Assembly (NCBI GenBank): GCA_913061475.1
Contig: CAJXUN010000009.1
Coordinates: forward strand, 42,158-106,157
Direction: 5' to 3'
From: an uncultured Colwellia sp.
GTDB lineage: Bacteria; Pseudomonadota; Gammaproteobacteria; Enterobacterales; Alteromonadaceae
Length of the DNA stretch: 64,000 nt
A program made the translations under genes and the position numbers. Below the pieces are notes generated by a model. The model had not been told where the DNA came from. It was given only the letters and a program-made list of their open reading frames with translations, and did not search any database. The stretch's first letter is position 1; every line of letters begins with the position of its first letter. Positions 30,811 through 42,300 of the stretch are shown here, piece by piece.

Positions 30811-33126
30811 ATGGATCATAAAATTGAATTATTAGCCCCCGGTGGTGATGTCGACGCAATTAAAGCGGCAATTATTGCAGGTGCTGACGCAGTGTACTGT
30901 GGTTTAGATACGCTAAATGCCCGCAATCGCGCTGCTAATATCTCTTTTGAACAACTTATTGGTATTATTCGCTTGGCACATCAATACGACTGCCAAATAT
31001 TTTTAACGCTAAATGTTATTATTTTAGAGCGTGAATTTAAGTCCATTGCCAAGTTATTAAGTAAACTGGTTAACACCACGTTAGACGGCGTTATTGTGCA
31101 AGATATCGGCATATTTAACATTATTACCAAGCATTTTCCAACCTTAGATATTCATGCTTCAACCCAGTTAACCACGCATAATATTGGCCAAATCCCCTTT
31201 TTGAAAAAATTAGGTGCTTCTCGGGTTAATTTATCTCGTGAATTAAATTTACGTGAAATTACCGCAATAAATAAAGTTTGTCTTGAGCATGAGGTACTAA
31301 CTGAAGTTTTTGTTCACGGTTCACTTTGTGTTGCCTTTTCAGGTTTGTGTTATTCAACCTCAGCCAGCGTTGGTAATTCAGGTAACCGCGGCCGATGCAG
31401 CCAAGCCTGTCGTGAAGAGTATGAAACTACGCCCTCTGGCCATAACTTCCCGCTCAACATTAAAGACAATTCAGCCTTTTTTGATTTACCGGCCTTAATC
31501 GAAGCCGGCGTGCATTCATTTAAAATTGAAGGCCGTATTAAAGGCGCAAACTATGTTCATACCGTAGTTGATAGCTTTCGTAAACAAATTGATGGTTTCC
31601 TCAATACTGGTGAATTAACCCAAGATGGCGAGCGCTTATATAAAGTATTTAATCGTGATTTCTCAAACGCGTTTTTACGTGGTGATTTAAACCAGTCAAT
31701 GTTTATTGATAACCCACGTGATAATTCAAAAGTGCATGCGGTGAGTAAATTTAAAGCCGACGATAGCCAAGCGATTTCAGTGGTACAAATTCAAGACGTA
31801 GAGCAAAGTCTGCAAACAGATAAAAATACCATTGAAGCAGAAGTGGTTGAGAAAATTAAGCACTTAAGCATTGAAAAAGTACCGCTAACCTTAATTTTTT
31901 CAGGCCAACTTGGTCAGCCATTAACGGTAACCGTGACTAAAAACCTAAGCACCACTGGTTTTTCTGTTGAGCAAAACACCTTTACTGTGCAGTCAACCAG
32001 TTTAATGCGAACAAGTGATAATGCCAGTATAGATCGGGCGACCATCGAAAAGCGCTTTAAAAGCTTTAATAATGCCGAGTTTTTACTTAACGAGTTAAAT
32101 TGTGACAACCTAGACGCGGGTTTAAGTATGCCATTTAAAGAGCTCACGGCGCTTAAAAATGAAATTGCCAACAAACTCAATAATTCAGTAACCGTATTAC
32201 CCGAAGTGACCTTACCACCATTAGTTAATCACCCTAAAGCTAACAGCGATACAAAGTTATCCCTGTTAATTTGTGATGAAGCTGATGTTGCATTGGCTAA
32301 TATTACTGATGCCGATATTTACTTTAAGTTACCTGACGCTTACAAACGTGAGTGTACTAAATATGTTGGTTTTTTACAGGCTAACCCGCGTTTAATTCCG
32401 TGGTTTCCAGCTGTACTTATCGGTAAAGATTACGACGTAGCGGTTAATATTTTAGAACAAGTAAAGCCTAAATTAATTGTCACTAATAATACCGGTATAG
32501 CCTATCGTGCTAATGAATTAGGTATTAAGTGGATTGCTGGACCATTTTTAAATACCACCAATTCATATGCTTTAATGGCAATGAAGGAAGGCTTTGATTG
32601 TAGTGGCGCCTTTATTTCTAACGAGATAAATGCCATGCAGATGAAGAATATTGCTCGCCCGGAAAACTTTAAATTGTTTTACAGCATTTACCACCCTATT
32701 TTGTTGATGACGAGCCGCCAGTGTTTCTTCCAACAAAGTGTCGGTTGTGAAAAACCGCGTATCGACAACGGCTGTATGCTTTCATGTGATAAATCGACCA
32801 GCATCACTAACCTTAAAGGTGTGTCGTTTAATATCGATAAACAAAAAGCCGGTTACCCAAGTATTTATAACCAAGATCAATTTCTAAATATGGAAATTAT
32901 TGCAGACTTATCACACTTATTTGATGGCTTTATGATTGATTTAACTAACATAGGCGCTGGTGACAATGCCTCACCAGATAAAGCCTTATTGATCAGTCAG
33001 TTTGAAGAGCTACTATCTAATCAAGTGATGTCTAACCAATCACTAAATAAGCAATTGGCAGCAAAACAACAACTGAATGAGTTAGTGCCAGCGTCGACGA
33101 ATATTCAATACCATAATGGTTTGTAA
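30811..33126 (+). CDS. rlhA: U32 peptidase-family protein, probable 23S rRNA C2501 hydroxylation factor RlhA
   Basis: MDHKIELLAPGGDVDAIKAAIIAGADAVYCGL, VFVHGSLCVAFSGLCYSTSASVGNSGNRGRCSQACREEY, SFKIEGRIKGANYVHTVVDSFR. Confidence 0.8.
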   Translation: MDHKIELLAPGGDVDAIKAAIIAGADAVYCGLDTLNARNRAANISFEQLIGIIRLAHQYDCQIFLTLNVIILEREFKSIAKLLSKLVNTTLDGVIVQDIGIFNIITKHFPTLDIHASTQLTTHNIGQIPFLKKLGASRVNLSRELNLREITAINKVCLEHEVLTEVFVHGSLCVAFSGLCYSTSASVGNSGNRGRCSQACREEYETTPSGHNFPLNIKDNSAFFDLPALIEAGVHSFKIEGRIKGANYVHTVVDSFRKQIDGFLNTGELTQDGERLYKVFNRDFSNAFLRGDLNQSMFIDNPRDNSKVHAVSKFKADDSQAISVVQIQDVEQSLQTDKNTIEAEVVEKIKHLSIEKVPLTLIFSGQLGQPLTVTVTKNLSTTGFSVEQNTFTVQSTSLMRTSDNASIDRATIEKRFKSFNNAEFLLNELNCDNLDAGLSMPFKELTALKNEIANKLNNSVTVLPEVTLPPLVNHPKANSDTKLSLLICDEADVALANITDADIYFKLPDAYKRECTKYVGFLQANPRLIPWFPAVLIGKDYDVAVNILEQVKPKLIVTNNTGIAYRANELGIKWIAGPFLNTTNSYALMAMKEGFDCSGAFISNEINAMQMKNIARPENFKLFYSIYHPILLMTSRQCFFQQSVGCEKPRIDNGCMLSCDKSTSITNLKGVSFNIDKQKAGYPSIYNQDQFLNMEIIADLSHLFDGFMIDLTNIGAGDNASPDKALLISQFEELLSNQVMSNQSLNKQLAAKQQLNELVPASTNIQYHNGL

Positions 33127-33142
33127 CTAAAACCATAACATT

Positions 33143-33179
33143 AAAAAAGCGCTGATATTTTTGATATCAACGCTTTTTA
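33143..33179. terminator. Bidirectional terminator between convergent rlhA-like and AKR genes
   Basis: AAAAAAGCGCTGATAT TTTTG ATATCAACGCTTTTT. Confidence 0.75.
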
Positions 33180-33218
33180 TTATTGCAAAAAAATATAGCA
33201 TCTAACGCTGCTAGCGAA

Positions 33219-34163
33219 TTAAGGTACTTGTTGACCATTCCTCGCTTCAAGTAATCGATACCAATCTTCACGCGAGTAATCTAAGGTTAATGCCTGCTTA
33301 GCAGCAACAATACGCTCAGGTGTTGTTGAACCTATGATCGGGAGAATGTTAGCCGGATGCTTTAATAGCCAAGCGAGCATAACTTGCCAAGGCGCACAAG
33401 CATGTTTTTCACTTTGCTGAGCTAATTCAGCGCCAATACGTTGCTCATCATCAGTTGAAAAGGTATTGCCCCAGGCCGGATAAGCAACACCGCCTAACGG
33501 ACACCACGCAATAGGTGTAATGCCGTGCTGCTGGCATTGATCTAACGTGCCATCCATTAAGGTGTCAATATTATGAATGTTAATTTCAACTTGGTTCACC
33601 AGTAAGGGCATGGATAACTTTGACTTTAACAATTCAACTTGTGAGGGCTTAAAATTACTCACGCCAAAGTGCTTAACCTTGCCACTCGCTTTTAACAAAG
33701 CAAAGGTGTCGGCCACTTCTTCAACATCAAATAAATAGTCTGGACGATGCAATAAAAACATATCAAGATAATCAGTATTTAAACGTAATAATGAGCCTTC
33801 AACACTTTTCATCAAATAGCGCTGACTAAAATCATAACGGGTCGGTGCATAGCTATCATGGCTATTACTTCGCGGTCGAATACCGGCTTTAGAGGTTAAA
33901 ATCATCTGTTCACGCAGATGTGGGGTTTCGGCTAAAAGCTCACCAAAAAGACTTTCACACGCCCCGCCGCCATATATGTCAGCATGGTCAAAATGATTAT
34001 AGCCATTATCCAGCGCAGTCATTATTGCGCGCTTGCCTTTATTTCGATCACTTTCACTGTTATCGCCAGCAATACGCATGCAACCATAAATGAAGCGCGA
34101 TGACTTTATATCTGACTTGCCGATTGAGAGTTGTTTCATTTTAGTTCCTATAAGAACTGACAT
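33219..34163 (-). CDS. Aldo/keto reductase (YdhF-like)
   Basis: FDHADIYGGGACESLFGELL, ILTSKAGI, LDMFLLHRPD, VKHFGVSNFKPSQ. MKQLSIGKSD is a likely alternative start. Confidence 0.88.
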   Translation of the reverse strand: MSVLIGTKMKQLSIGKSDIKSSRFIYGCMRIAGDNSESDRNKGKRAIMTALDNGYNHFDHADIYGGGACESLFGELLAETPHLREQMILTSKAGIRPRSNSHDSYAPTRYDFSQRYLMKSVEGSLLRLNTDYLDMFLLHRPDYLFDVEEVADTFALLKASGKVKHFGVSNFKPSQVELLKSKLSMPLLVNQVEINIHNIDTLMDGTLDQCQQHGITPIAWCPLGGVAYPAWGNTFSTDDEQRIGAELAQQSEKHACAPWQVMLAWLLKHPANILPIIGSTTPERIVAAKQALTLDYSREDWYRLLEARNGQQVP

Positions 34164-34243
34164 TCATTTCTGCTAATGAATGTCAGTTTACCTATGTAAA
34201 AAAGATAACTGTAAAACACAATAATTGTATAATAAAAAACCAA

Positions 34244-35734
34244 TTACAAGCGACAGAAATTGATTAAATAATCATCATGACTTGGTAACTTAGACAAAGG
34301 TTCGTGCTTAATATTTTTAATTTTTTCTAACATCGATTTTACTTGCTCAAGCGGCATTTCATTTGCCATCGGATGAAAGTCTTCTGGCTCTATGCCCTGG
34401 CCCAACATCACTTGTAACCATGAACCTTCATTAAATAAGTCATTTTGCTCGCGAAATATTTTGCCACTTTCTTTAAACAGTTTAATTTTTTTGGCTAACG
34501 ACTCAGGTATATCCATATCACGTAGGTCACGCCAAAACTGACTGTCGTTTCTTTGGTTAACATGATAATGCAAGATGATGAAATCTCGAATTTGTTCAAA
34601 CTCTACTTTCGACTGTCGGTTGTATTCATTCACTTGTGCTTCACTGATACCATTTTGCGGGAACATATGAATAAGGCGCACTATTGCTGACTGAATTAAA
34701 TGGATGCTGGTAGATTCTAATGGTTCTAAAAAACCACTCGATAAGCCTATAGCAATGACGTTCTTATGCCATTGTTTACGTCTTCGCCCCGTAGTAAATT
34801 TTATTACTTTAGGCTCAGCTAAAGGCTCTGATTCTATATTGGCTAATAGCAAGGCTTTAGCTTGTTGGTCAGTATAATGCTTACTGCTATAAACCAAACC
34901 ATTACCATTACGATGTTGCAAGGGTATGCGCCATTGCCAACCACCAGCATGGGCAATTGATCGTGTGTACGGCACTGTTTCGTCAAACCTTTTTGACGGC
35001 ACAGCAACGGCTCTATCGCACGGTAACCAGTGATCCCAATTTTCATAACCGGTGTTAAGTGTTTGCTGTATTAATACGCCGCGAAAGCCAGAACAGTCAA
35101 TAAACAAATCTCCGGATATTTCATCGCCACTTTTCAGTACCAAAGCGTTAACATGACCAGATTTTTGGCATTGTTTAACATTTTCGACCATACCTTGAGT
35201 ACGTTTAACACCAATTTTTTCACTAAACTTTCTCAAAAATTGTGCATATAAACCGGCATCAAAGTGAAAGGCATAAGGAATATCAATAATCGGATCTTTG
35301 GATTTTATTTGCGCAAATTTACCTTGGGTTGCACATAAGTAATTTAGATCGTAATCCCACAAATTATCTTTTAAACCGGCATCTTGTGCTCGCTTTAAAT
35401 AATGGTGAAATTGACAAAATGGTGCGCTTTTTCCGGCAGCGCCAAAGGTATGAAAATAGCTTTCTTCGCTGTTTTTCCAGTATTCAAACTTAATACCCAG
35501 CTTTATAGTCGCTTTAGTTTCTCGTAGAAATTCTGCTTCGTTAATGCCGAGCACACTATTGAATAAACGAATAGGTGGAATGGTGGCTTCACCGACACCC
35601 ACACTGGCAATATCATCAGATTCAATTAATTCAACCTCAACGCTATTGCCCATTAGCTTTTTAATAAGTGACGCTGACATCCAACCCGCGGTACCGCCAC
35701 CTAAAACAACAACTTTTTTTATTTTATCGGCCAT
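34244..35734 (-). CDS. Tryptophan halogenase family FAD-dependent protein
   Basis: VVVLGGGTAGWMSASLIKK (GxGxxG), SVGVGEATIPPIRLF, GGWQWRIPLQ (GWxWxIP halogenase motif), IGLSSGFLEPLESTSIHLIQ. Confidence 0.9.
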   Translation of the reverse strand: MADKIKKVVVLGGGTAGWMSASLIKKLMGNSVEVELIESDDIASVGVGEATIPPIRLFNSVLGINEAEFLRETKATIKLGIKFEYWKNSEESYFHTFGAAGKSAPFCQFHHYLKRAQDAGLKDNLWDYDLNYLCATQGKFAQIKSKDPIIDIPYAFHFDAGLYAQFLRKFSEKIGVKRTQGMVENVKQCQKSGHVNALVLKSGDEISGDLFIDCSGFRGVLIQQTLNTGYENWDHWLPCDRAVAVPSKRFDETVPYTRSIAHAGGWQWRIPLQHRNGNGLVYSSKHYTDQQAKALLLANIESEPLAEPKVIKFTTGRRRKQWHKNVIAIGLSSGFLEPLESTSIHLIQSAIVRLIHMFPQNGISEAQVNEYNRQSKVEFEQIRDFIILHYHVNQRNDSQFWRDLRDMDIPESLAKKIKLFKESGKIFREQNDLFNEGSWLQVMLGQGIEPEDFHPMANEMPLEQVKSMLEKIKNIKHEPLSKLPSHDDYLINFCRL

Positions 35735-35801
35735 GTCTAATACTCTTAATCATTAACATTACATAAATTCGAGATAAAGTTTTACCTAGATATAAAATAA
35801 T

Positions 35802-35829
35802 AAAACCTGCTAGAAGCCTAGCAGGTTTT
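35802..35829 (-). terminator. Terminator downstream of TonB-dependent receptor 1
   Basis: AAAACCTGCTAG AAGC CTAGCAGGTTTT, 12-bp perfect stem. Confidence 0.75.
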
Positions 35830-35864
35830 AATTTAACTAACGTTTCTACATTTAACAGCTATTA

Positions 35865-38774
35865 CTAGAACTTGTAATTAAGCCCCAAAGAGTAGTTCGC
35901 GCCAAACGATTGATAAGACGTAATTTGACGTGAATCTGACGCATTTGCTTGCAAGGTACCCTCATCCGTTAGGTTTTGTCCTTGTAAGGTTATACGAAGC
36001 CCTTCCAATGATGCTATGCCAGACTCTTTAAAGTCATAACTAATTTGCGCGTCCCAAATTTCTGAACCTTGGTCATCGGTTGGATTAAGCGCTAAGCTTA
36101 AACCGCGAGTTTCAGTTAAGAATTCATCACGCTTAGTACCAGCAATACGAATTTCCCAACCTTGATATTCATAATAAGCGGTTAATGAATAACTCTCTTC
36201 TGAAAGACCTGGGATTCCGCCACCATCTTCTAACTCACCATCTAAAAAGGTCGCACTCAGAGCTAGACCAAAACCGTCTAAGCTTTTATGTACCAAACGA
36301 AACGGCACGCTAGCTTGAAGTTCATAACCACGAACAAAGCCTTGTAAACCATCTTCGGTAGCGTCTACAAGACCATTAAAGCTAACGGGGGCTAGATGTT
36401 CGCCTCCTGCTGAACAATTAGCTAATTCATCAGCTGTATTTTCGACCAAGTTATCAGCATTAATAACATCGTTGGCATAACATCCTTGTGATTGATGATA
36501 GCCAGGAATATAAAACTCAGATAGATCCGTCGGCGTCTTATCGCTTCTATGCCAATTTTTTAAATCTTTATAGAAGAACGTAGCCGCAAAATAGCCGTCA
36601 TCGGTAAAGTAATTTTCATAAGACAAATCAAACTGGTTGGCCTCTAATGGCTTTAATGTCGGATTACCTGAGCTGCCAGACCAAGGACTATTTTGGATAT
36701 CTGCACTGCCTATTTGCGCATCATTAAAACCAAAGGTTACACGGTTATTTGGCTTCATATCATCCATACGCGGACGACTAAGCACTTTGCCTATAGCAGT
36801 ACGAATAAATTGATTTTCTGCTATTTCAAAACTCAAATTTAAGGTTGGTAAAATATCGGTATAAGAATCACCACCACTTACCTGTGTAGCATCAACACGT
36901 CCACTAGCATTATCAACCACTGAAAAGCCGGTTGATTTTTGATCTATACTAACGACTTGCAAGCCAAGATTACCGCTCATCAGCACATCACCAAACTCGG
37001 CTTCTAAGTTCACTTTGACATAAGCCGATAATTGCTCTTCTTCAACCTTGTAGGTATCACCTAAACGATCGGTTTGTACTAATGACGCTGCTGTTGCTTT
37101 GTAATAACCATCTTTATAAAGACTAAGGCTGTCGTAGGCAAGCACACCATTGATGCCAATAAAATCTAAATTAGCAACACCTAAAACATTAGGAATAGGG
37201 CCATCATTTGGATATTCTGGCGCAGTTAAGTAATCGCCTTCGTTAATTTTCTCTTTGCTGCGGTCTGAATAACGCACACCCGCTTCAATACCTGAAACGA
37301 TACCATATTCTAATAAGCCGTTAACTTGTAAACGTACACTGTCTAAATCTTCTTCAAACTCTGGACGGTTAATAAAACCATCTTGTGCGTTACTACCAAT
37401 AATTGGTGCGCCCCAAGATTGTGGGCCCGCTAAACGTATTAAGCTCTCATTAGTATAATCAACACCGGGTAACGTTGAATGTGCACTATACATAGCGCCC
37501 GTAGAAGTCATCTGCCATGAACGTGCAGCTGCAGGACGTCCATCGATGCCTGCGCGACCAACACCAGAGTAACTCTCTACATCAATAATTGACTTTTCTA
37601 CCGAACCAGTTGATAGATCTAACTCAACAGTCCAGTTATCATTGAGCACATATTCCGCGTTCAAGCCAAAGGTAGTGAGTTTAGAATCTTGGCTACGGGC
37701 ATCGTTACGGACCACAGAATGAAAACCATCCCATACGCCTGATGTTACAAGGCCATTCTCTACGCCCGTTGCAGTAAAGTTGGCACCACCCCACACAGGG
37801 CCGCCCTCTTCTAAGCCACGGCGAACATCATTTTCACTGAAATCGATATATAAGGCATCGAATTGAATTTTTAAGTCATCTGATGGCGCATATTCAATAA
37901 TAGCAGCAATCGAGTCACGCTCTAACAATGAAGAACGTGCGTATGAATCATGACCACCAAGTATTTTCGTAGATGGGTCAAGATCATTACCATTGATATC
38001 TTGACGTTTTACGCAATTTTCGCCGTCATCATCACATGACGCATATCCAACATCAGCATATCCCCAACCTCTAAAATTTTCTTCTTGGCGCGGTGTTTCT
38101 AAAGATGAAAAAACTAATGCTAAGCCTAAGGTATCATCGAGGAACTTATCAACATAGTTGAATGAAAAACGGTGGCCTTCATTATCATAATCTGGGTTAG
38201 CAGCATCTCTTTTATTTTGTTCGAAATTAGCGTTAAACACCATAACAGAGTCTGAATTTAACGGGCTAACGGTTTGTAAATCAACCGTACCGCCAATGCC
38301 TTGTGACACTAAACCGGCTTCTGGCGTTTTATACACAATAACATTAGAAATAATTTCAGTTGGATATAAATCAAACTCTACACCGCGGTTGTCACCCATA
38401 CCGAGTAATTCACGACCGTTTAAAGAAGTACCCACATAGTTTTCGTTAAAACCACGTACCGATAAACCACTAGTACGGCCACCTCGCCTTTCTCCTGTTA
38501 CCCCAGGCAGGCGTGCTAATGACTCAGCCACACTGGTATCGGGTAATTTACCAATATCTTCCGCCGATAATACTTCAACGATAGAGTTTGAACTCATTTT
38601 AATCGCTTGAGCTCTTTGTAAACTGCCTCGTATACCGGTAACGGTTATGATTTCAACTTCTTTTTCTTTTGCTTGTGCATCTGCCACTTCTTCAGCAAGA
38701 GCAGGCAAACTTAGTGCCATAAAACCGCTTGATAGCAAAGCCAAAGTTACTTGGCTTGGTTTAAAACTTAACAT
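35865..38774 (-). CDS. TonB-dependent receptor
   Basis: 969 aa; signal peptide; plug domain EIITVTGIRGSLQRAQAIK...IGKLPDTSVAESLARLPGV; C-terminal aromatic barrel end NYSLGLNYKF. Confidence 0.93.
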   Translation of the reverse strand: MLSFKPSQVTLALLSSGFMALSLPALAEEVADAQAKEKEVEIITVTGIRGSLQRAQAIKMSSNSIVEVLSAEDIGKLPDTSVAESLARLPGVTGERRGGRTSGLSVRGFNENYVGTSLNGRELLGMGDNRGVEFDLYPTEIISNVIVYKTPEAGLVSQGIGGTVDLQTVSPLNSDSVMVFNANFEQNKRDAANPDYDNEGHRFSFNYVDKFLDDTLGLALVFSSLETPRQEENFRGWGYADVGYASCDDDGENCVKRQDINGNDLDPSTKILGGHDSYARSSLLERDSIAAIIEYAPSDDLKIQFDALYIDFSENDVRRGLEEGGPVWGGANFTATGVENGLVTSGVWDGFHSVVRNDARSQDSKLTTFGLNAEYVLNDNWTVELDLSTGSVEKSIIDVESYSGVGRAGIDGRPAAARSWQMTSTGAMYSAHSTLPGVDYTNESLIRLAGPQSWGAPIIGSNAQDGFINRPEFEEDLDSVRLQVNGLLEYGIVSGIEAGVRYSDRSKEKINEGDYLTAPEYPNDGPIPNVLGVANLDFIGINGVLAYDSLSLYKDGYYKATAASLVQTDRLGDTYKVEEEQLSAYVKVNLEAEFGDVLMSGNLGLQVVSIDQKSTGFSVVDNASGRVDATQVSGGDSYTDILPTLNLSFEIAENQFIRTAIGKVLSRPRMDDMKPNNRVTFGFNDAQIGSADIQNSPWSGSSGNPTLKPLEANQFDLSYENYFTDDGYFAATFFYKDLKNWHRSDKTPTDLSEFYIPGYHQSQGCYANDVINADNLVENTADELANCSAGGEHLAPVSFNGLVDATEDGLQGFVRGYELQASVPFRLVHKSLDGFGLALSATFLDGELEDGGGIPGLSEESYSLTAYYEYQGWEIRIAGTKRDEFLTETRGLSLALNPTDDQGSEIWDAQISYDFKESGIASLEGLRITLQGQNLTDEGTLQANASDSRQITSYQSFGANYSLGLNYKF

Positions 38775-38907
38775 TGGTGAACTCCCCTATACATCCCTGC
38801 TTTAATTATTATTCAGCGTTCCGCGCTGATGTAGCTAATTTGTATTTTTCTGCCTATTTTTGCAGACGATTCTAATATAAGGCGGACGCTTGGTGATGAA
38901 TATAGCT

Positions 38908-38921
38908 TGCATACGTATTCA
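38908..38921. promoter_or_regulatory. Operator-like palindrome TGCATACGTATTCA (site 1)
   Basis: Matches the other sites exactly; 134 bp upstream of TonB-dependent receptor 1. Confidence 0.7.
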
Positions 38922-39190
38922 TCATACGCTGCATAAGCCAAACACGAAAACACCATCACCATCAAACAAGCATTATTTAACAGTGCAAATTACTGTTTTT
39001 ATAAAAATGCTCAGTAATTATTTTTTTCATCAACAAAAAAGAACAAAAAATAAAAAATAAAAATCATAAAATTCAACAGTTAAAAAACATTACCAGTGAC
39101 TTCTCTTACCTTAAGATAATTAATAATTAAATAAGCTTGCTTTTTATCGTCAGTTTAACTCGAAGACATTTTAATCTTACTCGTGATATT

Positions 39191-39204
39191 TGAATACGTA
39201 TGCA
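39191..39204. promoter_or_regulatory. Operator-like palindrome TGAATACGTATGCA (site 2, opposite orientation)
   Basis: Reverse complement of site 1, same intergenic region. Confidence 0.7.
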
Positions 39205-39270
39205 GAACATTTCAGCTCCATTAACGATTCCAAATGAATATAGCTGACAAAAACAGTCAAAAATGAATAA

Positions 39271-39300
39271 AAAAACGCGCTAGCAAGCTAGCGCGTTTTT
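39271..39300 (-). terminator. Terminator downstream of pullulanase
   Basis: AAAAACGCGCTAGC AA GCTAGCGCGTTTTT, perfect 14-bp arms. Confidence 0.85.
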
Positions 39301-39390
39301 AATCTATATTGAGCAGAATAGTCTATTGAACCCACATGACTCAATAGCGCAGAGTAGCCAGCTTTCAGCATACTCGACGGTTAATTAAGC

Positions 39391-42300
39391 CTATTTTTTT
39401 GTCACTGTTACTGTTGGCGCACTTGGGTTAGGCCCTGTTACAGTAAATATGTATATGCCCGCTTCAACAGCAACAAAGGATAAGTTATCATTTGAGCCCT
39501 GCGCTAACCTTAGCGGTTGATCTAAATTAACCACGCCACCATCAGTTCCGGCGCCTAAATTAAACGTCGACCAATCACCTGACGCTACTTTAAAACCGTA
39601 ACTTGCGGCTGCTAAGTCAATTTCAACTGCATAGCTGGCATTACCTTGATACGTGACCGCATCGACTTCACCCCAACCATTCATGTCGCCACGAATATAG
39701 ACACTGGTATCATTAAACATTTCTGCTTTATGTACTGACAAGGTTGGCGCATCTAGGTTCGACGCATCAAAAATAAAGGTATATTCTTGCGTATCAGCAA
39801 AGGTCATCGCCAAATTATCATTGCTTCCCGGTAGCAATGATTGCTCTTCACCTAACAATACTTCTGTATCATCAGCTGGCGCTCCCATGTTAACCGTCGA
39901 CCAATCCGCAGAGGCTACTTTGAAGTTGTAAGTATTGGCTTCAACAATAAATGTTGCTGAATACTTACCATCACCAATATAAGTAAATGGATTGGTTTCA
40001 CCCCAAGCATTCATGTCACCGCGAATATATACCGTGCTGCCAACAAAAGGCTCTTCATTTTTCACTGTTAGTACTGGCGCATCCGTATTCGAAGCATCAA
40101 GCGTAAATAAGTACGTCGAGGCGTTAACAATTGACAGCGCTAAATTGTCGCCACCTGACGCTAACGTATAATCAACGCCTTCTTCAACCACGTTACTAGG
40201 TGCTGATGCACCTAAGTTAACGGTAGACCAATCACCTGATGCCACTTTAAATTCATAATCATTAGCTTCAAGTGCAATCGCCATTTGGTAAATGCCGTCG
40301 CCAAGATAGGTAAAGTCATCAACTTCGCCCCAACCATTCATGCCACCACGAACATAAACTGTTGTATCGCCATAAGGCACAACATCAGGTGCGCCCGCCG
40401 TCGCAATGGCCGATAAACCAGTACCTTGCTGTTCACCTTGTGTTTTAACAAATACAGCAGTTGTTAGTGCTGGTACGGTAAATGTGCCCTCACCTTCTCC
40501 TTGGCTAAAGCTTGCAGTCGTGACCGTGCTATCGACTGAGTTTAATTGCGTACTATGCAAACTAAAGCCTTGTGCCGTAGATACGGTATGTGCCAGTTCG
40601 GTATTTGAACCATTAACCACAACAACCAAGGCATCAAAAGCTGGGTCTAAATCTTCTAAACCGGCGCCATCATCAATACTCATAACAATAAGTCCTTGAG
40701 TTTGACCTTTACCAATATTATGAAAGCCGACACGGTCAATAACCTCCGCGCTGGTGGTTAACTTAAACAATGGGCTGGTGGTACGGATATTTAAAAACTC
40801 ATTAAACACCGATGAGGCAAATGAAATTTCACCCATGCCGACGTTACTATCAGCATTGAGGCCGATACGGAGTAAGTCTTCGTCACTGCGACCACCTTTA
40901 TCAAGCGGTAAACCTTTATTCCAGTTATTACTATCGAAGGTAAAATCAACAACATTGAACCAATCACCGGCATCGTAGGTATTACGATCGAGTGACTTAG
41001 AGCGTAAAAAGTCGCCGCCCATTTGCAAGAATGGAATACCTTGAGACAACATCACAATTGACTGAGAAACGTTTTGTGCTCGCACTCTGTCATGCATTGT
41101 CATGGCAGGTGCAAGGGTAAATTGCAATTGATCCCACAAGGTTTCATTATCATGTTTTGAAATATAGTTAATAACATCCGCAGGGTCTTTAGCGTACATA
41201 TTGGGTGAAAATGCACTGCCTAACGTGCTATTGCCCGTAGCACTTTTCAAGACATAATCAGCTAATGAGCCGGTTAAGCCTAGCTTAATAATATCTTGCT
41301 GTTTAAATACGTCGGTATCATCCGCGTTATTGCTAAAGAACTTTCCACCTCGAATACCATCGCGCAATCTATCGTTGAAGGTGCCTATTTCAGTGCCGGC
41401 CATATTAAACTGATTAGCTTGCTCAAAACCACGGTCATCACGTGTCCAACCTTCACCATAAAAGTGCGTGTCACTATCAATAGCTTGAATAGCATCTCTG
41501 GCTGCTAACATTTGAGATTTTGAGCCATGGCTCATAATGTCAAAACGAAAACCATCAAATTTATAGTCTTGCGTCCAGATTTTAAGTGAGTCCACCATCA
41601 CTTTATCCATCATACGGTGTTCAAGGGCGGTGTCGTTACAACAAGTCGATTGAATAATAGCGCCTGATAAAATATCACGGCTGTAGTAATAGCCTGGTAC
41701 TATCATGTCCAAAACAGAATTATTTGATAAACCAGCAGAACTGGTATGGTTATAAACAACATCTAACACGACGCGTAAACCTAAGTCGTGCAACGCTTTG
41801 ATCATAGATCTCATTTCAACAATACGTGCAACACCATCAGCATTTGACGCGTAAATACCGTCAGGGACACTAAAATGTTTCGGATCATAACCCCAATTAA
41901 AGCTGTCCACCTCACGTAATACATTAACTAAGTTAGCGGCATCATTTGAATAACTGTCGTAGCTTTCAAGCACTGCTCGTAACGATTTGTCGGCGCTTTC
42001 TACACCACAAACTGGTGCATCGGCTTTAACAGCACAAAGCTGTGCAACGGTATTATCTAAATCAACAATTTTTGCAGGGTCTTCATTAATAGAAGCAATA
42101 TCGTTAGCTGGCAACATATGAAAATGCGTTAAGCCATTATCAACCAATTTTTGTAAATGCTGTACCGGCAAAGAATTAGTTTCGGTAAAAGCTAAATATT
42201 TACCTCGGTTGGCGGCATCCGTGCTCTCATCTAAGGCGCTAAAATCACGAATATGACCTTCATAGATCACCGCGTCTTCATAATTATTGGCACTCACGAT

